Notes: generated by a model not told the origin, from the sequence alone. A stretch of DNA of 64,000 nucleotides from Ferrovibrio sp. MS7 (GCF_038404985.1 NZ_JBBKBA010000001.1:186001-250000); one strand, 5' to 3'; shown: positions 24,611 through 33,619, numbered from the stretch's first letter. A program made the numbers and translations.

Positions 24611-25477
24611 CTATTCGCCGCCGCCTAGAGAATGCACATAGACTGCCAGCATCTTGATGGTCGCCTCATCGAGGCGGCCGGTCCAGGCCGGCATCACACC
24701 GTTGCGCGACTGCGCGATGGAATGTGCAATGCTCGTACGATCACCGCCATAGACCCACACCTTGTCGGTGAGGTTCGGCGCGCCAAGCTCACGGTTACCC
24801 TTGCCCGCATCGCCATGGCAGGCGACGCAATTATCGGCGAAAAGCGCCTTGCCGCGCGCCACGTTGGCAGCGTTGCCGGGCTCGCGGCCAGACAGGGTGA
24901 GGACGTAATCCGCGACCGCCTCGACATCCTTGGCCGGCAGCAGGCCATCGGCAAGGAAGCGCGGCATCTGCGACTGGCGTGCCTCGTCATGGCCCGAGCG
25001 GATGCCATAGCGAATGGTGCGTTCGATATCCGCAAGCGAGCCACCCCACAGCCAGTCGTCATCGGCGAGGCTGGGATAGCCCTTGGTGCCGACGCCGCCA
25101 GACTGGTGGCAACCGGCACAATTCTCGGCGAACAGCACGCGACCACCGGCAATGGCGAAACGATAGAGTTCGTCATTGGCCTTCACATCCTGCACACCCA
25201 GCGCCTTGATGCGGTCGCGGTAGACCGCCTGGGCGTCTGCGGCCTGCTTCAGGTCCTGCTCCACGGCATCGCGCTGCGTATAGCCCAGCGTGCCGCCGAA
25301 GTAGCTGCGGAAACCCGGAACGCTGGGATACAGCACAGACCACACGATGGCGAACACCACCGTGACATAGAAGGTGTAGAGCCACCATTTCGGCAGCGGG
25401 TTGTTCAGTTCCTGGATGCCGTCCCATTCATGGCCGGTGGTATCCTTCGGATCGGGCTTGGTGCTCATGTCAGTCAT
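24611..25477 (-). CDS. ccoP: cbb3 oxidase di-heme subunit CcoP
   Basis: A 288-residue subunit with one N-terminal membrane helix (about residues 32-52) and two cytochrome c domains, each with one CxxCH (CAGCHQSGG near residue 120 and CVACHGDAG near 218). It passes electrons from cytochrome c to CcoO/CcoN. The start at 25477 has GAGGG 6 bases upstream and overlaps the ccoQ stop by 4 nt. Fourth gene of ccoNOQP. Confidence 0.95.
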   Translation of the reverse strand: MTDMSTKPDPKDTTGHEWDGIQELNNPLPKWWLYTFYVTVVFAIVWSVLYPSVPGFRSYFGGTLGYTQRDAVEQDLKQAADAQAVYRDRIKALGVQDVKANDELYRFAIAGGRVLFAENCAGCHQSGGVGTKGYPSLADDDWLWGGSLADIERTIRYGIRSGHDEARQSQMPRFLADGLLPAKDVEAVADYVLTLSGREPGNAANVARGKALFADNCVACHGDAGKGNRELGAPNLTDKVWVYGGDRTSIAHSIAQSRNGVMPAWTGRLDEATIKMLAVYVHSLGGGE

Positions 25478-25665
25478 GCTCTGCCCTCTTTGGCACCGGC
25501 CTCTTTGGCTTCGGCCTCTTCACGCAACGGTATCTGCCCCAGCTCGGCCCAGCGCGCGCGGCGCGATGGCCACAGCGTCCAGGTCACCACGCCGACGAAC
25601 AGCAGGAAGAACCATGCCGTCCACAGCGACTTGAGCCAGGGATAATGTTCCAGCAAGGCGATCAT
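25474..25665 (-). CDS. ccoQ: cbb3 oxidase small subunit CcoQ
   Basis: A 63-residue single-helix protein. The helix (about residues 14-33) is followed by a WPSRRARW basic stretch and a charged tail, as in CcoQ. The protein stabilises CcoP in the complex. It lies between ccoO (12 nt) and ccoP (overlap 4 nt). Small proteins of this family are poorly conserved, so identity rests partly on position. Confidence 0.85.
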   Translation of the reverse strand: MIALLEHYPWLKSLWTAWFFLLFVGVVTWTLWPSRRARWAELGQIPLREEAEAKEAGAKEGRA

Positions 25666-25677
25666 TGCGGGCCTCCG

Positions 25678-26403
25678 TTACTGGCGCAGGCCGCCGGGCT
25701 GCGTGCGGTCGAATTCGACCAGCCGGCCCAGCATCTGCAAATAGGCAATCAACGCATCCATCTCGGTGAGCCGGGTCGGATCGCCGTCGAAATCGCCGAG
25801 CGCCGCCTTCGGGTAACGCGCCGCGATGCCATCGGTGTCGGCATTGGGATCACCCTGAGCCACGAGGTCGGCCTTGGCATTCGCTACCATCTCATCGCTG
25901 TAGGGCACACCGACGACGCGCAGCGCCTTCAGGTCACCAGCCACGTTGCGCGTATCCAGCGAGCGCTCGGCCAGGAAGGCATAGCCCGGCATGATTGACT
26001 GCGGCACCACGGCGCGCGGGTCAGCCATGTGGGCGGCATGCCATTCGTTGGAATACTTGCCGCCGACGCGGGCGAGATCCGGGCCGGTGCGCTTCGAGCC
26101 CCACTGGAAGGGATGGTCATACATGCTTTCGGCGGCAAGGCTGTAATGGCCATAGCGTTCGACTTCATCGCGCAGCGGGCGAATCTGCTGGCTGTGGCAG
26201 AGATAGCAGCCCTCGCGGATATAGACATTGCGGCCCGCCAGTTCGAGCGGCGAATAGGGCCGCATGCCCTGCACGCGCTCGATCGTGGTTTCAATGGTGA
26301 ATAGCGGCACGATCTCCACCAGGCCACCGATAGCGACGGTGAGCAGGGTGAGCACGGAGAGCAGGATGGTGTTGCGCTCGATGGTGGCATGTTTGATGAA
26401 CAT
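25678..26403 (-). CDS. ccoO: cbb3 oxidase mono-heme subunit CcoO
   Basis: A 241-residue membrane-anchored cytochrome c. An N-terminal helix at about residues 10-30 is followed by the heme motif CYLCHSQ near residue 67 and by the family blocks [22 protein letters not shown] and [16 protein letters not shown]. It receives electrons from CcoP and delivers them to CcoN. ATG at 26403 has AAGGAG 9 bases upstream. Second gene of the operon, 12 nt after ccoN. Confidence 0.96.
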   Translation of the reverse strand: MFIKHATIERNTILLSVLTLLTVAIGGLVEIVPLFTIETTIERVQGMRPYSPLELAGRNVYIREGCYLCHSQQIRPLRDEVERYGHYSLAAESMYDHPFQWGSKRTGPDLARVGGKYSNEWHAAHMADPRAVVPQSIMPGYAFLAERSLDTRNVAGDLKALRVVGVPYSDEMVANAKADLVAQGDPNADTDGIAARYPKAALGDFDGDPTRLTEMDALIAYLQMLGRLVEFDRTQPGGLRQ

Positions 26404-26415
26404 GATGCTTGCTCC

Positions 26416-27912
26416 TTAGCGCGCCACGGGTTGCGCCAGCGGCACAGTCGGGTAATGCACCGTTTCCGCTTCCTCGCGCAGATCGCCGCGCACCGTGCGC
26501 CACAGGTTATAGGCCATGATCAGCGCGCCGCTGAGGAACAGGATGCCGCCAAGCGCACGGATGATGTAGAATGGATGCATCGCCTGCACCGTCTCGACGA
26601 ACGAGTATTGCAGGAAGCCGAGCTGGTCATAGGCACGCCACATCAAGCCCTGCATGATGCCGGACACCCACATCGCGGTGATGTAGAGCAGGATGCCGAT
26701 GGTGGCGATCCAGAAATGCAGCGACACCAGACGCAGCGAGTAGAGCCGCTGGCGGCCCCACAGGACCGGCACGAGATAGTAGAGCACGCCGAAGGTGATG
26801 AAGGCGTTCCAGCCCAGCGCACCGGAATGCACATGGCCGATGGTCCAGTCGGTGTAGTGGCTGAGCGCATTGACCTGGCGGATCGACATCACCGGGCCCT
26901 CGAATGTGGCCATGCCGTAGAAGGCCACGGCAGTGATCGAGAAGCGCAAAGCCGGATCGGTGCGCAGCTTGTCCCAGGCACCCGACAGGGTCATCAGGCC
27001 GTTGATCATGCCGCCCCAGCTCGGCATCCACAGCATCACCGAAAACACCATGCCCAGCGTGGAAGCCCAGTCAGGCAGCGCGGTGTAATGCAGGTGGTGC
27101 GGGCCGGCCCAGATATAGAGGAAGATCAGCGACCAGAAATGCACGATCGAGAGGCGATAGGAATAGACCGGGCGGTTCGCCTGCTTCGGGATGAAGTAGT
27201 ACATCATCGCCAGGAAGCCGGCGGTGAGGAAGAAGCCGACCGCGTTATGGCCGTACCACCATTGCGTCAGCGCGTCCTGCACACCGGCAAAAGCCGAGTA
27301 GCTCTTGGCGCCGAACACCGTGACCGGGATGGCCAGGTTGTTGACGATATGCAGCATCGCCACGGTGATGATGAAGGCGAGGTAGAACCAGTTCGCCACA
27401 TAGATATGCGGTTCCTCGCGGCGCAGCAGGGTGCCGGCGAAGACGATGAGATAGATCACCCAGATCAGCGTCAGCCAGAGATCGACATACCATTCCGGCT
27501 CGGCATATTCCTTGCCCTGGGTGACGCCGAAGACATAGCCAAGACCGGCCAGCAGAATGAAAAGCTGGTAGCCGAAGAACAGGAACCAGGCCACCGCCGA
27601 ACCGCCGAACAGCCGCGCCCGGCTGGTGCGCTGCACCACATAGATCGAGGAACCGATCAGGGCATTGCCGCCGAAGGCAAAAATCGCCGCCGAGGTATGC
27701 AGCGGGCGGAGACGGCCGAAGCTGGTCCATTCCAGGTCGAGATTGAGCACCGGGAAAGCCAGTTGCAGCGCGATCAACACACCGACCGCGAAGGCAGCAA
27801 TGCCCCAGAACATGGTGGCGATCACGAAGGCGCGGACCGCATCCTCGACATAGGCGGGATGGGGCCTGGCGGTGTGATGCGGCAGGGGGGCGCTGGCAGC
27901 GATGGCTGTCAT
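26416..27912 (-). CDS. ccoN: cbb3 cytochrome c oxidase catalytic subunit CcoN
   Basis: A 498-residue heme-copper oxidase subunit with about 12 membrane helices. Typical CcoN blocks are visible: [19 protein letters not shown] near the N-terminus, [20 protein letters not shown], the [18 protein letters not shown] heme/copper His region and the [15 protein letters not shown] copper His pair. It reduces oxygen with high affinity. ATG at 27912 is used (GAGGA 8 nt upstream) rather than a TTG two codons earlier. First gene of the operon, with an FNR box about 95 bp upstream. Confidence 0.97.
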   Translation of the reverse strand: MTAIAASAPLPHHTARPHPAYVEDAVRAFVIATMFWGIAAFAVGVLIALQLAFPVLNLDLEWTSFGRLRPLHTSAAIFAFGGNALIGSSIYVVQRTSRARLFGGSAVAWFLFFGYQLFILLAGLGYVFGVTQGKEYAEPEWYVDLWLTLIWVIYLIVFAGTLLRREEPHIYVANWFYLAFIITVAMLHIVNNLAIPVTVFGAKSYSAFAGVQDALTQWWYGHNAVGFFLTAGFLAMMYYFIPKQANRPVYSYRLSIVHFWSLIFLYIWAGPHHLHYTALPDWASTLGMVFSVMLWMPSWGGMINGLMTLSGAWDKLRTDPALRFSITAVAFYGMATFEGPVMSIRQVNALSHYTDWTIGHVHSGALGWNAFITFGVLYYLVPVLWGRQRLYSLRLVSLHFWIATIGILLYITAMWVSGIMQGLMWRAYDQLGFLQYSFVETVQAMHPFYIIRALGGILFLSGALIMAYNLWRTVRGDLREEAETVHYPTVPLAQPVAR

Positions 27913-27974
27913 GGTCAATCCTCGATAGAAGCCGCTGGCCCCGGGGCTGCGATGCCTGGGGGCCGCGATGGCTG

Positions 27975-28016
27975 ACTATCGCCGGACGAGCCAGCCGGAA
28001 CATTGATGCAGGTCAA
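27975..28016 (-). promoter_or_regulatory. FNR-type promoter of ccoNOQP (box and -10)
   Basis: TTGAT-GCAG-GTCAA at 28003-28016 differs from TTGAT-N4-ATCAA at one arm position. On the minus strand GATAGT at 27975-27980 (4 of 6 matches to TATAAT) lies exactly where a -10 box should be if the FNR box is centred at -41.5, giving a start near 27968 and a 56-nt leader. The same box could also serve the divergent DUF2189 gene, with CATGAT at 28038-28043 as its -10. Confidence 0.75.
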
Positions 28017-28084
28017 TGGAATCCGGCGAGGATGGTGCATGATGGCGCCAAGCCTGTGGTTTAATGCCGCAGCCGGAGGAAAGC

Positions 28085-28882
28085 ATGCCCGAGGGGCAGA
28101 TAACTGCGGAGAAGCAGATGACCGAAGTCACCCCTGCCTTGGCCTATGTCACTGATATCAGAACCATTCCAGAGGACGCCCCCTGGACCTGGCTGCACAA
28201 GGGCTGGCAGGACCTCACCGCTGTGCCGCTGGTCAGCCTGACTTACGGCGCCGGCATTGTGGCTGCTGGCTGGCTGATTTCGGGCCTATTCTGGTGGACC
28301 GACTGGACCTATCTGGTGCTGCCGCTGGCCGGCGGCTTCCTGCTGATTGCACCCCTGGTCGCAGTCGGGCTCTACGACACCAGCCGGCGCCTGCAGGCCG
28401 GTGAACCGGTGAGCCTGGCCAAGGCTTTGCTGGCCTGGCGCCGGCCGCTGCAGGTGGCCATCTTCGGCCTGGTGCTGCTGCTGCTGCATTTGGCCTGGAT
28501 GCGCACCGCTTTGCTATGGTTCGTGCTGTATTTCCATGGCGGCACGCCGCCGCTGCAATACCTGCCGCTGTATCTGCTGGAAGCGCAGAATCTGCCTTTC
28601 CTGGTCATCGGCACCCTGCTCGGGGCCGGCTTCGCCGCCCTCACCTTCGCGATCTCGGTGGTGTCGCTGCCACTGCTGCTGGACCGTGATGTGGATGTGG
28701 TGACCGCTATCCTGGCCAGCCTGCATGCGGTGCGGCGCAACCCGAAGGCGATGGCGCTGTGGGCCGGCCTGATCGCGCTCTTCACCGCTGTCGGCCTCGC
28801 TACGTTCTTTTTCGGCCTCGGCCTGCTGTTTCCGCTGGTGGCACATGCCACCTGGCATGCCTATCGAGACCTTGTCGCCTAA
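28085..28882 (+). CDS. DUF2189 family integral membrane protein
   Basis: A 265-residue protein with about six hydrophobic segments and a soluble N-terminus (about residues 1-45). The FHGGTPPLQYLPL loop and the WKGWQDL-type motif (HKGWQDLTAVP here) are typical of DUF2189, a family of unknown function often near cbb3 oxidase or cytochrome genes. ATG at 28085 has GGAGGA 4 bases upstream; upstream in-frame ATGs have none. It diverges from ccoN, sharing the FNR box, and overlaps the convergent SafE gene by 4 nt. Oxygen-regulated expression is inferred. Confidence 0.82.
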   Translation: MPEGQITAEKQMTEVTPALAYVTDIRTIPEDAPWTWLHKGWQDLTAVPLVSLTYGAGIVAAGWLISGLFWWTDWTYLVLPLAGGFLLIAPLVAVGLYDTSRRLQAGEPVSLAKALLAWRRPLQVAIFGLVLLLLHLAWMRTALLWFVLYFHGGTPPLQYLPLYLLEAQNLPFLVIGTLLGAGFAALTFAISVVSLPLLLDRDVDVVTAILASLHAVRRNPKAMALWAGLIALFTAVGLATFFFGLGLLFPLVAHATWHAYRDLVA

Positions 28883-29655
28883 CGCAGCAGCCAGCGCAGC
28901 GCGAGCAGCAAGAGCAGCACCGCATTGAGCAGCAGCACCGGCGCCAGCCAGGGCTTCAGCGCGGCGCGCCAGCGTGCGCCGATGGCGGCACCAAAAAAGC
29001 CGACCAGCAGCAAGCCCGGCACGGTACCGATGGCGAAGGCCAGCATCATCAGCCCACCCTGGCGCCAGTCGCCGCTGGCGCCGGCCAGCAGCAGGGCGGA
29101 ATAGATCAGGCCGCAGGGCAGGAAACCAAGGCCAAGGCCGAGCAGATAGCCGTTCAGGCCGGTAGGCCGACGGAACAGACCGCGCATTCCGGACCAGCCG
29201 AGCAGGCCGGCAGCAGATTGGCCACCACTCACCACGCCCAAGCGGCGGTAGGCAATCGCCAGCAACAGCAAGGCGGCCAGGGCGAGGGCCAGGGCTGGCA
29301 GCGCACCCTGCAGCAACACGCGCTCGACACCGCCGGCCAAACCGCCGGCTGCCGCCCCGAGCAGCGAATAGGTGGTAAGACGACCGGCATGGTAAGGCAG
29401 CAGGGCCATGCCGCGCAGCCGCGCCAGACCGTAGCTTTGGTCCAGCGGCAACTCAGCTAGCCGGCTGCCTACCTGGCTCAGCACGAAGGGCCCGCACATG
29501 CCGGCACAATGGCTGGCGCCACCGACCAAACCGAACAGCAGCAGCCCGAGCGGACGGCCAAGCCATGGCCAATCACTCTCCAGCCAGCCTGCGGTTAGCC
29601 AAGCCGGCGCCAGCGAGCTGCAAGCAGCGAGGAAATCGGACCAAAGACCATGCAT
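28879..29655 (-). CDS. SafE/DsbD-like membrane protein (sulfite exporter TauE/SafE family)
   Basis: A 258-residue protein with six to seven hydrophobic segments. The GGASHCAGMCGPFVLS motif near residues 40-55 with its Cys-x3-Cys pair is the signature of the SafE/DUF2189-neighbour family that often accompanies cbb3 oxidase genes and is proposed to act in copper or thiol handling. ATG at 29655 has GGAGGA 8 bases upstream; the longer frame covers the FNR box and is rejected. It overlaps the DUF2189 gene by 4 nt at the 3' end. The function is not established. Confidence 0.82.
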   Translation of the reverse strand: MHGLWSDFLAACSSLAPAWLTAGWLESDWPWLGRPLGLLLFGLVGGASHCAGMCGPFVLSQVGSRLAELPLDQSYGLARLRGMALLPYHAGRLTTYSLLGAAAGGLAGGVERVLLQGALPALALALAALLLLAIAYRRLGVVSGGQSAAGLLGWSGMRGLFRRPTGLNGYLLGLGLGFLPCGLIYSALLLAGASGDWRQGGLMMLAFAIGTVPGLLLVGFFGAAIGARWRAALKPWLAPVLLLNAVLLLLLALRWLLR

Positions 29656-29689
29656 GGCGGCATCCTCCGCCACATCCCGGGCTGAAACC

Positions 29690-29730
29690 TTGATGTGGAT
29701 CAATGCCGCTAGCCACACCTTGCCTATCCT
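29690..29730 (+). promoter_or_regulatory. Perfect FNR box and -10 driving the hemerythrin-fnr pair
   Basis: TTGAT-GTGG-ATCAA at 29690-29703 is a perfect FNR consensus. TATCCT at 29725-29730 is a -10-like hexamer at the class II distance, giving a start at about 29737-29738, which is the ATG itself, so the transcript may be leaderless. The box lies between the divergent SafE and hemerythrin-like genes. Because fnr follows in the same operon, autoregulation is likely. Confidence 0.75.
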
Positions 29731-29736
29731 GTTGCC

Positions 29737-30294
29737 ATGAACCACCTGGCCTTTCCTGCCACCGCCATGGGGCGGATCGAGACCGCGCTTTCCGCACCCG
29801 ATGCTGGATTGTCGCCGCTCGACCGACTGATTGGCCGCCGGCTCGATCTGCAGGCCTTCTGCGCCATCCTCAAATTGCCACCAGTGGTGGGCTCCGGCCT
29901 GGCCCAGGCCCTGGCTGCCGCTGCAGCCACTTATCTGGCAGAGGACTTTCTTCTTCTGGTTGCCGAAGAGGAAGATAGCCTGTTACCATTGTTGCAAAGG
30001 CGCCTGCTGCTCGGCGATGATATGGATGAGTTGTTCCGCCAATTGAGCGACGAGCATAGTCAGGACCGCGCCCAGGCCCTGGGTCTGGCAGCACAATGTC
30101 AGGATTTCGCTGCTGGCGGAGCCGGCGACTGGCCAGACCTCTGCGACGCCCTGGGCCAGTTTGCCGAGCGACAGCGGCGCCATCTGGTTTGGGAAGATGC
30201 GACAATAATCCCCCTGGCGCGGGCGCGGCTTTCGGAAGACGATATGCAGAAGTGGCGTGGCCAGTTGCAAGCGCGGCGAGCGCGCCACGGTTAG
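29737..30294 (+). CDS. Hemerythrin-like (HHE) protein with degenerate iron site
   Basis: A 185-residue helical protein of the HHE cation-binding type. Late-motif elements are present (EEEDSLLPLL near residues 76-85, DEHSQD near 107 and RHLVWEDATIIPLA near 147-160), but the first-helix His and the His before the EEED block are replaced by other residues, so two of the expected iron ligands look missing. It may bind iron weakly or have another role. No ribosome site is seen, which agrees with the predicted leaderless transcript. It is followed 17 nt later by fnr. Confidence 0.7.
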   Translation: MNHLAFPATAMGRIETALSAPDAGLSPLDRLIGRRLDLQAFCAILKLPPVVGSGLAQALAAAAATYLAEDFLLLVAEEEDSLLPLLQRRLLLGDDMDELFRQLSDEHSQDRAQALGLAAQCQDFAAGGAGDWPDLCDALGQFAERQRRHLVWEDATIIPLARARLSEDDMQKWRGQLQARRARHG

Positions 30295-30311
30295 GAGAGG
30301 ATCGAACCGCC

Positions 30312-31088
30312 ATGGGCGAAATTCATGCGTTGCCGACACGGCGCGGTCCTGCAAGCCAGGCAATCGGTCAGGCTGTAGTGCACACGCCAAGCTCAGCCTG
30401 CCCGGAGCCGTGCAACAACTGCACCGCCCGTAGCCTCACCATCTGCGCGCCGCTGACGATGGATGAGCAGTTGCGCATGGCTGATCTCGCCACCACCGCA
30501 TGCCTGCGCCCACATCAAGTGCTGTTCGGTGAAGGCGATACCGCCGAGCATGTCTACAACATCACCAGCGGTTCGCTGTCGCTGTCGAAATCCATGGCCG
30601 ATGGCCGGCGCCAGATCACCGGCTTCCTCGGGCCGGGCGATTTCGTCGGCCTCAACACCCGTGAAGCCTATACGGTAAGCGCCGAGACGCTGACCGAAAC
30701 CCATGTCTGCCGCTTCCCGCGCCTGGCCTTCCGCAAGCTGATGGCGACGATGCCGGCGCTGGAACACAAGCTGCTGGCCCTGGCGGAAAGCGAACTGGCG
30801 ACAGCGCAGGAGCAGATCCTGCTGCTCGGTCGCAAGACCGCGATGGAGCGCATTGCTTCCTTCCTGCTGCTGCAATCGGAGCGTTGCCGCGCGCGCGGCA
30901 TGGCAGCCAATCCGATCCCGCTGCCGATGACCCGCGCCGAGGTGGCCGACTATCTCGGCCTCACCATCGAGACGGTAAGCCGCTGCTTCACCAAGCTGCG
31001 CAAGCTTGAAGTCATCGGCCTGCTGGCCGCGGATCGGGTGGAGATCAAGCAACCGGAACGGCTGCGCCATCTGGCGGAAGCCGCTTAA
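30312..31088 (+). CDS. fnr: FNR-type oxygen-sensing regulator (Crp/Fnr family)
   Basis: A 258-residue regulator. Cys30, Cys34, Cys37 and Cys45 form an N-terminal cluster, and a further Cys in the ETHVCRF segment matches Cys122 of E. coli FNR, so a 4Fe-4S oxygen sensor is expected. A cyclic-nucleotide-like beta-roll spans about 55-170, then a dimer helix, then a helix-turn-helix whose recognition helix TIETVSRCFTKL keeps the E-x2-S-R pattern that reads TTGAT. ATG at 30312 has GGAGAGGA upstream; the longer frame is rejected. It probably controls the three boxes in this region. Anr, FnrL or FixK-like naming is possible. Confidence 0.9.
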   Translation: MGEIHALPTRRGPASQAIGQAVVHTPSSACPEPCNNCTARSLTICAPLTMDEQLRMADLATTACLRPHQVLFGEGDTAEHVYNITSGSLSLSKSMADGRRQITGFLGPGDFVGLNTREAYTVSAETLTETHVCRFPRLAFRKLMATMPALEHKLLALAESELATAQEQILLLGRKTAMERIASFLLLQSERCRARGMAANPIPLPMTRAEVADYLGLTIETVSRCFTKLRKLEVIGLLAADRVEIKQPERLRHLAEAA

Positions 31089-31837
31089 GGCATTTTCTCG
31101 AAGCTTGCGGTACCGGACATGCCGGTGACGAGGTCTTTTGGTTTGGCTGGGAAGCCGCCGAAGACCTCGATGGTCTGGGAGACCGGATCGACGCGGGCGC
31201 CGATGCGGGTGAGCCTAGCCTGATATTTCTGTCCGGTCTCGTCGATCAGCAGGGTGAAGGGCGTGTTCGGCTTCAGCCAGCGCAGCCAGGCCGAGGGAAC
31301 GACGAGGCGGATCTCGGGGTTGGTATCGTCGAGCACCGCCAGCAGCGGCTGGCCGGCGGTGACGCTTTCATGCGGCTGCGCCTTGCGCGCCACGACGAGG
31401 CCACCGAACGGTGCCCGGATGACGCAGCGCTCGACCGGGATGCGGCTGACCTCGGCGCGGGCCTTGGCGCGCTCCAGTTCGGCCTCCGCCAGTGCGCTGG
31501 CCAGGATCGAGCCGGAGTTCAGCTTGGCCAGCTCGCGCGCATTCTCCAGCGTCACCTCCGCCGCCTTCTGCGCGGCGCGGGCCTCGGCCAAAGCGGCGCG
31601 GTAGGCGGCGCAGTCGAAGCTCACCAGCACATCGCCCTTGCGAAAGCGCTCGCCGGCATCCAGCGGCATGCTGTCGATCCGCGCCGCGATCTCGCCCGCC
31701 AGCACCGCCTCCTGCACCGGCGCCAGCAACGCCCGCACGCCCGTCGCATCTTGTGCCTGGGCCGGGGCCTGGATCAACACCAGCGAATAGGCGCCCAACA
31801 GCAATCCAGCCAAACCCAGCTTTACCTGCAGTCGCAT
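31085..31837 (-). CDS. Periplasmic adaptor subunit (membrane fusion protein, RND/HlyD type), short
   Basis: A 250-residue adaptor. Residues 1-28 are a signal peptide ending AQAQ with no membrane anchor after it. Next come a lipoyl-like half (APVQEAVLAGEIAARIDSM, then GERFRKGDVLVSF), a short coiled-coil hairpin (about 75-125), the second half (VIRAPFGGLVVARKAQPHESV) and a beta-barrel. The hairpin is short compared with typical RND adaptors. It links inner-membrane pumps to TolC proteins, but no pump gene is nearby. It follows tolC by 10 nt and overlaps the convergent fnr end by 4 nt. Confidence 0.85.
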   Translation of the reverse strand: MRLQVKLGLAGLLLGAYSLVLIQAPAQAQDATGVRALLAPVQEAVLAGEIAARIDSMPLDAGERFRKGDVLVSFDCAAYRAALAEARAAQKAAEVTLENARELAKLNSGSILASALAEAELERAKARAEVSRIPVERCVIRAPFGGLVVARKAQPHESVTAGQPLLAVLDDTNPEIRLVVPSAWLRWLKPNTPFTLLIDETGQKYQARLTRIGARVDPVSQTIEVFGGFPAKPKDLVTGMSGTASFEKMP

Positions 31838-31847
31838 GACTACTGAA

Positions 31848-33479
31848 TCAGTTTTTCACGGTGGCGGCACTCGCCAGCGGTAGGCTGGTGCGCTCGATAT
31901 CGTCGTCGCTGCGGCCAACCTTGGCCGGCTGCGGCTGCTGGGTCGCGGCCGCGCGGTCCCTGGCATCGGGGAGCGTGGAGCCATCGAACCAGCCCGCCAT
32001 GTTCTGCTTGATCTCGGCCGCCAGCGCCTTGATCTCGTAGCTCGTCACCTTGTTCGGCAGCGGATCCGCGCCCGCCGTCACGAACACCCGGCCCAGCGCG
32101 TTGTTCATCTCGGCAGCCGACAGGTCACGCCGCAACTCGGCTAGCAGACCGCTCATCTCAGCCGCGATCTGCTCCAGCTCGTTGCTGCGCCCGGTCTGGC
32201 TCGCCGCCCGGTTCTGCTGCAGGATCGCCACCTCGACCTGATACAGCTCCTCCGCCGTGCGGAACTCGCCGCGCGCCTGGTTATAGGCCAGCCACGAGAC
32301 CTGCGCCTGGGTCAGCACCGCCATCGAGAGCGCCAGACGCCGGGTGCGCGCCACTTCCTGCGCCGCCTCCGCCGCCCTTATCCGCGCCGGCGCCGTCACC
32401 AGCATGCCGATCAGGTTGCCCGTCACCTTGGCCGAGTAATCATACCAGGTCTGGTTCTGCGCATAGGAGTTGCTGTCGAAGTTGAACCCGGTGTCGAAGG
32501 TGATGCCCGGCAGCATCGACAGCATCGCCGCCCGCACGTCGTTGGCGCCGATCCGCGTCTGGTAGGATTCCTCCGCCAGTTCCGGCCGGTAGGTCAGCGC
32601 CAGCCGCTCGATATCCGCCAGCTGCAGCTTCAGCTCCGGCTCCTGGTACAGGCTCGGATCCTCCGCCAGGCGGAAGTCCTGGCCCGGCCGCAGGCCCATC
32701 AGCGCCGCCAGCTGCGACTTCGCCACCACCAGATCGCGCCGCAGGCTCTGCACCTGGCGCAGCTGGTCCAGCAGCCCACGGCGGTAGGTCAGCGCCTCCA
32801 GCGGCGGCTGCAGCCGGCGTTCCTCGATGGTGCGCGCATTGGCCAGCGCCGTGCCGACCCGCTGCACCATCGGGTCCAGCTTGGCCAGCAGCTTCTGCGC
32901 CGACAGCGCAAACCAGTAGGCCGAGCGCACATCCTGGATGATGTTGTGCACCACCTTGCGCCGGCGTTCCTCGATGATCAGGGCGCGGTCGGCGGCCTGC
33001 TTCGCCCGCACATAGCTCAGGCCGAAGTCCAGCACGTTCCAGGTCACGCCGAGATCGAACACCCGGCGGTCGCGGTCCTGCGAGGTCGAGGTCTCCAGCG
33101 ATTGCTGCCCGGTCAGGGTCGAGCGGCTGGATGAGGCGCCCGGCACGTTGCGGCCTTCATAGCCGCCCGAGGCCGCCAGGGAAGGCAGCATCTCCAGGTT
33201 GGCGACCGTGAGCTGCCGCGCCGTCAGGGCGCTTTCCATCAGCTTCAGCCGGTTGTCCAGATTGTACTTCAGCGCCCGCGCGATGGCTTCTTCCAGCGTC
33301 AGCGCGTTGCCCAGCGGCTCCTGCTGGGTGAACAGCTCCGCCAGGTCTTCCTTGACCCGCTGGCCATGTTCCGCACCGGTGATCGGCTGCAGGTCCACCG
33401 TGCAGCCCGCCAGCAGCAGCGCCAGCACCGACACGCCCGCCAGCGTCAGCTTATTGTTCGTCATTGCCTGCTTACCCAT
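31848..33479 (-). CDS. TolC-family outer-membrane efflux protein with lipobox
   Basis: A 543-residue outer-membrane channel protein. The N-terminus (MGKQAMTNNKLTLAGVSVLA and LLLAGC) is a lipoprotein signal with a Cys at about residue 26. Two long coiled-coil halves follow, each with the alternating heptads and YR.ELAEE-type repeats of TolC. The Lys/Gln-rich tail is unusual in length (about 55 residues). ATG at 33479 has an AGAGG 9 bases upstream; ATG at 33464 is possible. It is between the giant surface-protein gene (140 nt upstream) and the adaptor. Confidence 0.87.
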   Translation of the reverse strand: MGKQAMTNNKLTLAGVSVLALLLAGCTVDLQPITGAEHGQRVKEDLAELFTQQEPLGNALTLEEAIARALKYNLDNRLKLMESALTARQLTVANLEMLPSLAASGGYEGRNVPGASSSRSTLTGQQSLETSTSQDRDRRVFDLGVTWNVLDFGLSYVRAKQAADRALIIEERRRKVVHNIIQDVRSAYWFALSAQKLLAKLDPMVQRVGTALANARTIEERRLQPPLEALTYRRGLLDQLRQVQSLRRDLVVAKSQLAALMGLRPGQDFRLAEDPSLYQEPELKLQLADIERLALTYRPELAEESYQTRIGANDVRAAMLSMLPGITFDTGFNFDSNSYAQNQTWYDYSAKVTGNLIGMLVTAPARIRAAEAAQEVARTRRLALSMAVLTQAQVSWLAYNQARGEFRTAEELYQVEVAILQQNRAASQTGRSNELEQIAAEMSGLLAELRRDLSAAEMNNALGRVFVTAGADPLPNKVTSYEIKALAAEIKQNMAGWFDGSTLPDARDRAAATQQPQPAKVGRSDDDIERTSLPLASAATVKN

Positions 33480-33537
33480 GACCTCAAACCTCTTGTCCCC
33501 CGCCGGGCCGGTACTCAACCCGGCTCTCGGCCTCGTT

Positions 33538-33566
33538 ATATCCGTCACGCGGCATATCCGTCACGC
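33538..33566. repeat. Tandem direct repeat, 13 bp with 16-bp period, upstream of tolC
   Basis: The 13-mer ATATCCGTCACGC occurs at 33538-33550 and again at 33554-33566. The pair lies in the 140-nt gap between the giant surface-protein gene and tolC, 59-87 nt before the tolC start. Tandem sites at about one and a half helical turns could be a regulator-binding site or a relic of duplication. Confidence 0.6.
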
Positions 33567-33619
33567 TACGGCCCCTGGGCCGCCCTGCCTCACGCAGCCA
33601 GGGCTGCCCAGTATTCCGT

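Noticed and set aside
26389-27975. Long plus-strand frame opposite ccoN
   Set aside because: Reverse complement of a certain gene; rich in His, Gln, Arg and Glu, as expected from antisense GC-rich DNA.
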